Source: Xanthomonas translucens pv. translucens DSM 18974 (GTDB lineage Bacteria; Pseudomonadota; Gammaproteobacteria; Xanthomonadales; Xanthomonadaceae). Taken from it: a stretch of 13,491 bases of DNA. Where the stretch lies: positions 1 to 13,491 of the forward strand of contig NZ_CAPJ01000300.1 of assembly GCF_000331775.1 (NCBI RefSeq). The letters run 5' to 3'. Shown here piece after piece: positions 8,527-13,491 of the stretch; within the stretch, counting starts at the first letter, position 1; the number at the start of each line of letters is the position of its first letter. The position numbers and the translations under genes were made by a program. The notes under the pieces were generated by a model, which saw only the letters and a list, made by a program, of their open reading frames with translations, was not told where the DNA came from and made no database searches.

Positions 8527-8593
8527 AAAGCAGGCGCCTGGTGTCGGCGGCGCTGCGCTGCGCCGCAGTGCGCTGCACAGATCACCGGCCACA

Positions 8594-10990
8594 CTAGAAC
8601 CGCCAGCGCAGGCCAACCTGATATTGCCGCGGTGCGCCGGGGGCGACGAAGCGCGAGCGGCCGTCCTCGACCGCGGCGTCCTGCGGGCGCGCCAGCGCGC
8701 CGTCCGGGAACAGGTCTCCGGCGATCGCCGCATAGGTCTCGTAGCGGCGGTCGAACAGGTTGTTGATGCGCAGGTACAGCGACAGGCCGTCGGCAATCTG
8801 CCAGGTGCCGTGCACGTCGATCAAGGCGTAGCCGCCGGTGGACAGGTCGTGGCGCGCCGCGTCTTCGCCGTCCTCGGGATCCTCGACCAGGCCGTCCTCG
8901 TTGCCGCTGGCCACGCGCCGCGAGAGCGCGCGCAGGTCCGCGCCCAGCGCCAGCTGCGCCAGCGCCTGCCACTCCAGGCCCAGCTTCAGCGTGTTGCGCG
9001 GCAGGCCGGCGATGCGCATGCCCGGCTGCAATGCGATGGTGCGCTCGCCGGACAGCAGTTCGCCGTCGCTGCGGTAGGTCGCATCCAGGTAGCTATAGGC
9101 GGCGAACCAGCGCAGCGCGCCGCTGCTGGCACGCCAGCTCAGGTCCGCGCCCTGGTAGCGGGTGCGATCGACGTTGTCGAAGTAGCCCAGCTGGGTATTC
9201 GGCGCGCGCAGGAACAGGATGTCGTTGCGATTGTCGGCGCGGTACAGCGAGGCGTTGAAGGCCTGCTCCGGCGACGGGTTCCAACGTACGCCGACCTCGT
9301 AGGTGCGCGAGACGATCTGCTCCAGGCGCGGATCGGCCTGCAGCCCGGTCGGCAGCCGGCACGGCTGTTCCGGATCGGCGCATCCCAGTTCGATCGCGGT
9401 CGGCGCGCGGCTGTTCTGCGAGGCCGAGGCGAAGGCGGTGAAGCCGCTGCCCAGGCGCTGGGTGATGCCCAGCGACGGATTGGCCTTGGCGAACACGAAG
9501 CGCTCGCGTGGCAACGTGCCGTCCTCGGCGGTGGACAACACGTTGCTGACCTCGACCCGGTTCCAGCGCAGCGCGCCGGTCACGTGCGTGGCCTCGCTCA
9601 CTTCCCAGGTATCGGCGGCGAACACGCCCAGCGTGCTGCTGCGGCCGCTGACCCCGGAAAAGAATTCGCGCTCCTGGGCGGGATCGGCGACGACGGCGCG
9701 GTCGTCCTCCACGAACCCCTCCTGTGCGTACTGCCGGTAGCGCACCCTGTTGCGGTCGTAGGTGGCGCCGAGGCTGAGCGCATGCGCGCCGGCCTGGCGG
9801 CTGAAATTCAGCGCCACGCCCTCGGCGCTCTGGCGCATCTGGGTGGTGTTGAGCACGCCGCTGTGCAAGGCGTCGGCAGCGGCGCGCGACACCGTGCACG
9901 CGCCGTCCAGCGGCGTGCCGTCGGCGGCGTAGCCGTCGGCGCAGGCATCGACGAATTCCTCGTAGTCCTCGTTGATGTCGCCGTTGACCGTGTCGCGGCG
10001 GCCTTCGCGGTAATAGGCCAGCAGGTGCAGCGAGGTATCCGCGTCGAAGCGATGGTCCAGTTGCGCGGTCAGCAGGGTGTTGCGGTTGCGGGTCAGGTCC
10101 GGCGAGGTGTAGACCGCGTTGCGGTCGGCTTCGTACAGGCCGGGCTCGATGCCGTCGTCGCTGTAGCGGCTGCCGGGCAGCAGGCCATTGCCGATCAGGC
10201 GGCTGCGCCCGTGCAGCAGCGACACGTCCCAGTCGGTGCTGTCGCCTTGCTTGCCCACCTTGCCGAACACGGTGCCGAGGCGGCCTTCGGAGGCATCGCG
10301 CCAGCCGTCCTCGTCGAAGCCGGTGACCGCGACGAAGGCATGCAGACCATCGCGCCCGGCATAACCGTAGGAGGCGTCCAGGCGCTTGCGCGCGCCGCTG
10401 CCGAACGACAGGTCGGCGCGCAGGCCCGGCGCGGTCAAGCCGGATTGGGTGGTGAATGCCAGTGCACCGCCGAGCGTGTTGGGGCCGAACAAGGGGTTGG
10501 AGCCGGGCATCAGCGCGACGCTGCGGATCGCCGCCTCCGGCATCATGTCCCAGCTGACGATGTCGGCGAACGGCTCGTTCATGCGCACCCCGTCCAGGTA
10601 CACCGACACGCCCTGCGAGGCGCCGGGCAGCGCCGAGGCGCGGAAGCCGCGGAAGGTGAGATCGGTCTGGAACGGGCTGCCCTGGACTTCATTGGTGTCC
10701 ACGCCGTTCATCTGCCGCAGCAGGAAGTCGGTGAGGTTGCCGGCCTGGCTGCGCGCGATGTCGTCGGCGTTGGCGGTCTGCACCGTGTACGGCAGGTGGT
10801 CGGCATCGATCAGGGTGCCGGGAATCGGCGTGGTGGTAACCTCGACCCGGTCCAGCGCGGTGATCTGCGCATCGCCGGCATTGACCGTGGTCTGCGCGGC
10901 GGCCGGCGCCGCGGCCAAGGTGACGGCGATGGCGACGGCCAGCGCATGCGCGCGCGCCAGCGAAGTACCACGTCCTTTGTTGCTAGCCAT
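8594..10990 (-). CDS. TonB-dependent outer-membrane receptor
   Basis: A 22-strand outer-membrane barrel that would import a scarce ligand using TonB/ExbBD energy. The 798-residue product has a basic N-terminus with a signal peptide cleaved near AAA-Q (about residue 32), a TonB-box-like DRVEVTTTP (about 47-55), a plug domain (about 65-180) with FRGFRASALPGASQGVSVYLDG and NPLFGPNTLGGALAF, and a terminal Phe in YQVGLRWRF, as barrel proteins require. No STN signalling domain is present, so it is a simple transporter. A surface-loop segment has a Cys pair (CADGYAADGTPLDGAC). The ATG at 10990 has a near-perfect AAGGAG five bases upstream; a longer frame to 11053 overlaps the preceding gene. It is last in the unit, 16 bases after the dehydrogenase. 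The ligand cannot be read from sequence; a metal chelate or PQQ is suggested only by context. Confidence 0.92.
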   Translation of the reverse strand: MASNKGRGTSLARAHALAVAIAVTLAAAPAAAQTTVNAGDAQITALDRVEVTTTPIPGTLIDADHLPYTVQTANADDIARSQAGNLTDFLLRQMNGVDTNEVQGSPFQTDLTFRGFRASALPGASQGVSVYLDGVRMNEPFADIVSWDMMPEAAIRSVALMPGSNPLFGPNTLGGALAFTTQSGLTAPGLRADLSFGSGARKRLDASYGYAGRDGLHAFVAVTGFDEDGWRDASEGRLGTVFGKVGKQGDSTDWDVSLLHGRSRLIGNGLLPGSRYSDDGIEPGLYEADRNAVYTSPDLTRNRNTLLTAQLDHRFDADTSLHLLAYYREGRRDTVNGDINEDYEEFVDACADGYAADGTPLDGACTVSRAAADALHSGVLNTTQMRQSAEGVALNFSRQAGAHALSLGATYDRNRVRYRQYAQEGFVEDDRAVVADPAQEREFFSGVSGRSSTLGVFAADTWEVSEATHVTGALRWNRVEVSNVLSTAEDGTLPRERFVFAKANPSLGITQRLGSGFTAFASASQNSRAPTAIELGCADPEQPCRLPTGLQADPRLEQIVSRTYEVGVRWNPSPEQAFNASLYRADNRNDILFLRAPNTQLGYFDNVDRTRYQGADLSWRASSGALRWFAAYSYLDATYRSDGELLSGERTIALQPGMRIAGLPRNTLKLGLEWQALAQLALGADLRALSRRVASGNEDGLVEDPEDGEDAARHDLSTGGYALIDVHGTWQIADGLSLYLRINNLFDRRYETYAAIAGDLFPDGALARPQDAAVEDGRSRFVAPGAPRQYQVGLRWRF

Positions 10991-10995
10991 GTTTG

Positions 10996-11001
10996 CTCCT
11001 T
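10996..11001 (-). promoter_or_regulatory. Strong ribosome-binding site of the receptor gene
   Basis: AAGGAG on the minus strand lies five bases (CAAAC) before the ATG at 10990, inside the 16-base gap after the dehydrogenase stop. It is the best ribosome-binding site seen in the window and it fixes the start of the receptor. Confidence 0.85.
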
Positions 11002-11006
11002 CGTTG

Positions 11007-12116
11007 TCAGTACAGGACGACCGATTTGATGCCCCTGCCTGCGCGGATCGCATCGAACGCGCGGTTGATGTCCTGCAGCGGCAGCGTCTCGCTGATGAGT
11101 TCGTCGATGCGGATCTCGCCGGCCAGGTAGCGCTCGGCGTAGGCCGGCAGTTCGCTGCGGCCCTTGACCCCGCCGAACGCGCTGCCGCGCCAGGCGCGGC
11201 CGGTAACCAGTTGCAGCGGCCGCGTGCTGATCTCCTGCGCGCTCGGCGCCACGCCGAGGATGATGCTTTCGCCCCAGCCCTTGTGGCAGCACTCCAGCGC
11301 CGCGCGCATCGCGCGCACGTCGCCGACGCACTCGAAGCTGTGGTCGGCGCCGCCGTCGGTGAGATCGACGATCACCTGCTGCACCGGCGCGCCGAAGTCC
11401 TTCGGATCCAGGCAGTCGGTGGCGCCCAGCGCGCGCGCCAGCTCGAACTTGTCGCGGTTGATGTCGACCACGATGATGCGCCCGGCGCGCGCCATCACCG
11501 CGCCCTGCACCACCGACAGGCCGATGCCGCCGAGTCCGAACACCGCCACGCTGTCGCCGGGCCGCACCCGCGCGGTGTTGAGCACCGCGCCAATCCCGGT
11601 GGTGACCGTGCAGCCGAGCAGGCACACCTTGTCCAGCGGCGCGGAGGGATGGATCTTGGCCACCGCGATCTCCGGCAACACGGTGTACTCGGCGAAGGTG
11701 CTGGTGCCCATGTAGTGCAGGATCGGCCGCCCGCGCAGCGAGAAGCGGCTGCTGCCGTCGGGCATCAGCCCGCGGTCCTGGCTGGCGCGGATCGCCTGGC
11801 ACAGATTGGTGCGTCCGGAACGGCAGAACTTGCACACGGCGCATTCGGGCATGTACAGCGGGATCACATGGTCGCCGGGGCGCACGCTGGTGACGCCGAT
11901 GCCGACCTCCTCGACCACGCCGGCGCCTTCCTGGCCCAGGATCACCGGGAACGCGGCGTCCGGATCGGCGCCGGACAGGGTGCTGGCGTCGCTGTGGCAC
12001 ACGCCGCTGGCGACCAGGCGCACCAGCACTTCGCCGGCCTTGGGCGGTTGCAGGTCCACGTCCTCGATGGCCAGCGGTTCATTCGCCGCCCAGGCGACCG
12101 CGGCTCGCGTCTTCAT
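11007..12116 (-). CDS. Class III-like zinc-dependent alcohol dehydrogenase (S-(hydroxymethyl)glutathione dehydrogenase family)
   Basis: A cytosolic NAD-dependent dehydrogenase of the medium-chain family; class III members oxidise S-hydroxymethylglutathione (formaldehyde detoxification) and long-chain alcohols. The 369-residue length fits. Seen: catalytic Cys40 (GVCHSD) and Cys169 (CLLGC); the structural-zinc cysteines 92, 95, 98 and 106; Rossmann motif GLGGIG (194-199) with a downstream acidic VVDIN; and [11 protein letters not shown] plus [10 protein letters not shown], diagnostic of class III. Arg110 sits where class III binds the glutathione carboxylate. The second catalytic-zinc ligand, His in GHEGAG, is Gln62 here (GQEGAG, codon CAG). 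The ATG at 12116 has GGGGAGAGGGGA directly upstream; it lies 46 bases after the beta-propeller gene. It may be a specialised paralogue rather than the housekeeping enzyme; substrate uncertain. Confidence 0.9.
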   Translation of the reverse strand: MKTRAAVAWAANEPLAIEDVDLQPPKAGEVLVRLVASGVCHSDASTLSGADPDAAFPVILGQEGAGVVEEVGIGVTSVRPGDHVIPLYMPECAVCKFCRSGRTNLCQAIRASQDRGLMPDGSSRFSLRGRPILHYMGTSTFAEYTVLPEIAVAKIHPSAPLDKVCLLGCTVTTGIGAVLNTARVRPGDSVAVFGLGGIGLSVVQGAVMARAGRIIVVDINRDKFELARALGATDCLDPKDFGAPVQQVIVDLTDGGADHSFECVGDVRAMRAALECCHKGWGESIILGVAPSAQEISTRPLQLVTGRAWRGSAFGGVKGRSELPAYAERYLAGEIRIDELISETLPLQDINRAFDAIRAGRGIKSVVLY

Positions 12117-12162
12117 TCCCCTCTCCCCGCATCCTGTCGCTGTGCCGCATGCGCTCCTCGCC

Positions 12163-13194
12163 TCACTGCGCGATGACCACACCCCAAGGCATGTCGCCCA
12201 CTGCGATCTGCTTGGTCTCCTTCATGGTGGTGGTGTCGATGACGCTGACGCTGTTGGAGCGGCCGTTGGCCACGTACAGCTTTTTGCCGTCGGCGCTGAG
12301 CGCCGGATTCCACGGGCGCTGCCCGACCGGGATCTCGGCCAGGCTGGCGCGCGCGGCAGGGTCGATCACGCTGACCGTGCCGGCGCCGCCGTTGGAGGCG
12401 TAGACGCGGCTGCCGTCGCGCGAAATGGCGATGCCGGCGGTGCGTTGCCCGGCCGGAATGCTGGCCACGCGCCGGCGTGCGACCAGGTCGATCACATCGA
12501 CCGCATTGGCCGTTTCCTGCGCCACGTACACGGTATTGCCGTCCGCAGCGAAGGCCATGCCGCGCGGATGGCCGCTGGTGGCGATGACGCCGGTGGATTT
12601 GCCCGCCTTCAGGTCGATCACGTCCAGATCGTCGGAGCCTTCGTTGCTGGTCAGCAGCAGCGCGCCGTCGGGGCTGTACACGCAATGCTCCGGCGCCTGG
12701 CCCTGGGTGGCGATGCGCGCGCCGATCGCGAAGCTGGCCGGGTCGATCAGCATCACCTGGTTCTGCCCTTCCACGCACACTGCGAACTGGCGGCCGTCCG
12801 GCGACGCGGCGATGCCTTCGGCGTTCTCGCCGATGTCCACGCTGCGCAGCACCTTGTCCTGCACCGTATCCAGTTCCAGCAGCCGGTGGCCCTGCGCATC
12901 GATCACGTACAGATGCCCCGACGGGCCGGGCAGAATCTGCTGCAGGCGCTTGCCGAGCTGGCCCTGCGCGGACAGCGTGCGCAGCACCGTATCGGTGCCG
13001 GTGTCGATCACCGAAATGGTGCCGGCGCGCTGGTTGGGCACGTAGGCCAGCGCGGCCGCCGGCGTGGCGGACGGTTTGGCGGCCGCACTTGCCGCCGCAG
13101 TGTCGGCGGGTGCCGACGCGCGCTGGCAGGCCGCGACGGCCAGCAGCAGCGGCAACGCCGCGCTGCGCAGCGTGCGTCGCGCGCCTGGGGTCAT
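12163..13194 (-). CDS. YVTN-family beta-propeller lipoprotein
   Basis: A predicted periplasmic, lipid-anchored seven-bladed propeller of 343 residues. The N-terminus has RR, a hydrophobic stretch and a lipobox VAAC with Cys23, followed by an Ala/Ser/Pro linker to about residue 48. Blades begin near residues 50, 93, 130, 173, 212, 256 and 300, each with variants of (L/V)YVxNxxxxxVxVID, for example [15 protein letters not shown] and [15 protein letters not shown]. Propellers of this kind often sit beside PQQ-dependent alcohol dehydrogenases and c-type cytochromes, where their exact job is unclear. Its ATG overlaps the cytochrome stop by four bases, so the two are translationally coupled. No catalytic residues can be assigned. 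Whether it has an enzymatic, scaffolding or cofactor role is unknown. Confidence 0.88.
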   Translation of the reverse strand: MTPGARRTLRSAALPLLLAVAACQRASAPADTAAASAAAKPSATPAAALAYVPNQRAGTISVIDTGTDTVLRTLSAQGQLGKRLQQILPGPSGHLYVIDAQGHRLLELDTVQDKVLRSVDIGENAEGIAASPDGRQFAVCVEGQNQVMLIDPASFAIGARIATQGQAPEHCVYSPDGALLLTSNEGSDDLDVIDLKAGKSTGVIATSGHPRGMAFAADGNTVYVAQETANAVDVIDLVARRRVASIPAGQRTAGIAISRDGSRVYASNGGAGTVSVIDPAARASLAEIPVGQRPWNPALSADGKKLYVANGRSNSVSVIDTTTMKETKQIAVGDMPWGVVIAQ

Positions 13195-13491
13195 GGCGCC
13201 GCGCCCGCGGTCTTGTTGATCGAATGAATGAAGGCCAGCAACTTCTCGGTATCGCCGTCCTTGAGCACTGGCGCGAACGGCGGCATCTGCCCGACCACCT
13301 TCTCGTGGCCGACGCGAACCTTGCCATGCGCGGTCATGCCGGCGGTGCCTTCGCTGATCAGCGTGCGCAGCGTGTCGTCGTCGTGGCCATAGACCCAGAT
13401 GCCGTTGGTCAGCGGCGGGCACATGCCGCCACCGCCGGTGCCGCCGTGGCAGGCGCTGCAGCCGGCGGACAGAAAGATCTTCTTGCCTTCG
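13191..13491 (-). CDS. c-type cytochrome, N-terminus beyond the right edge
   Basis: The C-terminal 99 residues of a periplasmic monohaem cytochrome c are present. The haem-binding CSACH is encoded at 13446-13460 and preceded by the usual GKKIFLSAGC context. A short glycine-rich loop with an extra Cys follows (GGTGGGGMCPPLTNG). The methionine axial ligand is in GQMPPFAP, and the terminal helix (KLLAFIHSI) is typical of class I cytochromes. It would carry electrons from a periplasmic dehydrogenase to the respiratory chain. The stop overlaps the start of the propeller gene. The missing N-terminus should hold a signal peptide. A fused second domain upstream cannot be excluded. Confidence 0.9.
   Translation of the reverse strand, partial: EGKKIFLSAGCSACHGGTGGGGMCPPLTNGIWVYGHDDDTLRTLISEGTAGMTAHGKVRVGHEKVVGQMPPFAPVLKDGDTEKLLAFIHSINKTAGAAP

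Larger units (their letters stand above)
8094..8593. other. 500-base gene-free stretch between convergent genes
   Basis: No credible gene is seen between the regulator stop and the receptor stop. The stretch is dominated by three inverted repeat pairs annotated separately, plus a short palindrome GATGCA-ACGA-TGCATC at 8231-8246. No classical stem plus T-run terminator is visible for either gene, so the palindromic repeats may serve that purpose in both directions. Confidence 0.8.

Noticed and set aside
8260..8766. Small gene in the repeat-rich gap
   Set aside because: The open frames there run through the inverted repeats and into the receptor gene, with no ribosome site or family signature.
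8624..11029. Plus-strand open frame opposite the TonB receptor (801 codons)
   Set aside because: Composition is typical of an antisense shadow; the receptor on the minus strand has a signal peptide, plug motifs, terminal Phe and a strong ribosome site.
11995..12010. TGGCAC followed by GC-rich sequence as a sigma-54 -24/-12 promoter
   Set aside because: It lies inside the dehydrogenase gene on the opposite strand, lacks the TTGC part of the -12 element, and no gene starts downstream on that strand.

Overview
The window is high-GC proteobacterial DNA, probably from a Xanthomonas-like member of the Xanthomonadaceae. The basis is gene content, codon use, short G-rich GGGAATGGGG-type repeats, and repeats of the TGTAGGAGCGGCTTCAGCCG type. 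The genus is an inference; no rRNA or other phylogenetic marker is present.

Left part (1-4760, minus strand): the cell-elongation operon mreB-mreC-mreD-mrdA, read right to left from a likely sigma-70 promoter near 4733-4761. The mrdA gene (PBP2) runs off the left edge. MreB filaments, the MreC/MreD bridge and the PBP2 transpeptidase together direct lateral-wall peptidoglycan synthesis. The operon is peppered with short G-rich repeats. One cluster forms the last ~67 codons of mreC, and a second family fills the mreB-mreC gap.

Middle (4921-8093, plus strand): a PfkB-family sugar or nucleoside kinase most like bacterial adenosine kinase, divergent from mreB and followed by a clear intrinsic terminator. 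Next comes an AcoR-type enhancer-binding transcription activator (GAF, AAA+ and Fis-type HTH) whose GAFTGA loop reads GAFTDA.

Gene-free stretch 8094-8593: three inverted pairs of REP-like palindromic repeats lying between convergent transcription units.

Right part (8594-13491, minus strand): a tightly packed unit, read right to left: c-type cytochrome (start off the right edge), lipoprotein YVTN beta-propeller, class III-like zinc alcohol dehydrogenase, TonB-dependent outer-membrane receptor. Spacings are a 4-base overlap, 46 bases and 16 bases. Cytochrome c plus beta-propeller plus dehydrogenase is typical of periplasmic (often PQQ-dependent) alcohol oxidation loci, so a quinoprotein dehydrogenase may lie just beyond the right edge. 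The linked receptor could bring in a cofactor or metal for it; this is a hypothesis. The dehydrogenase has Gln where the family has a catalytic-zinc histidine.
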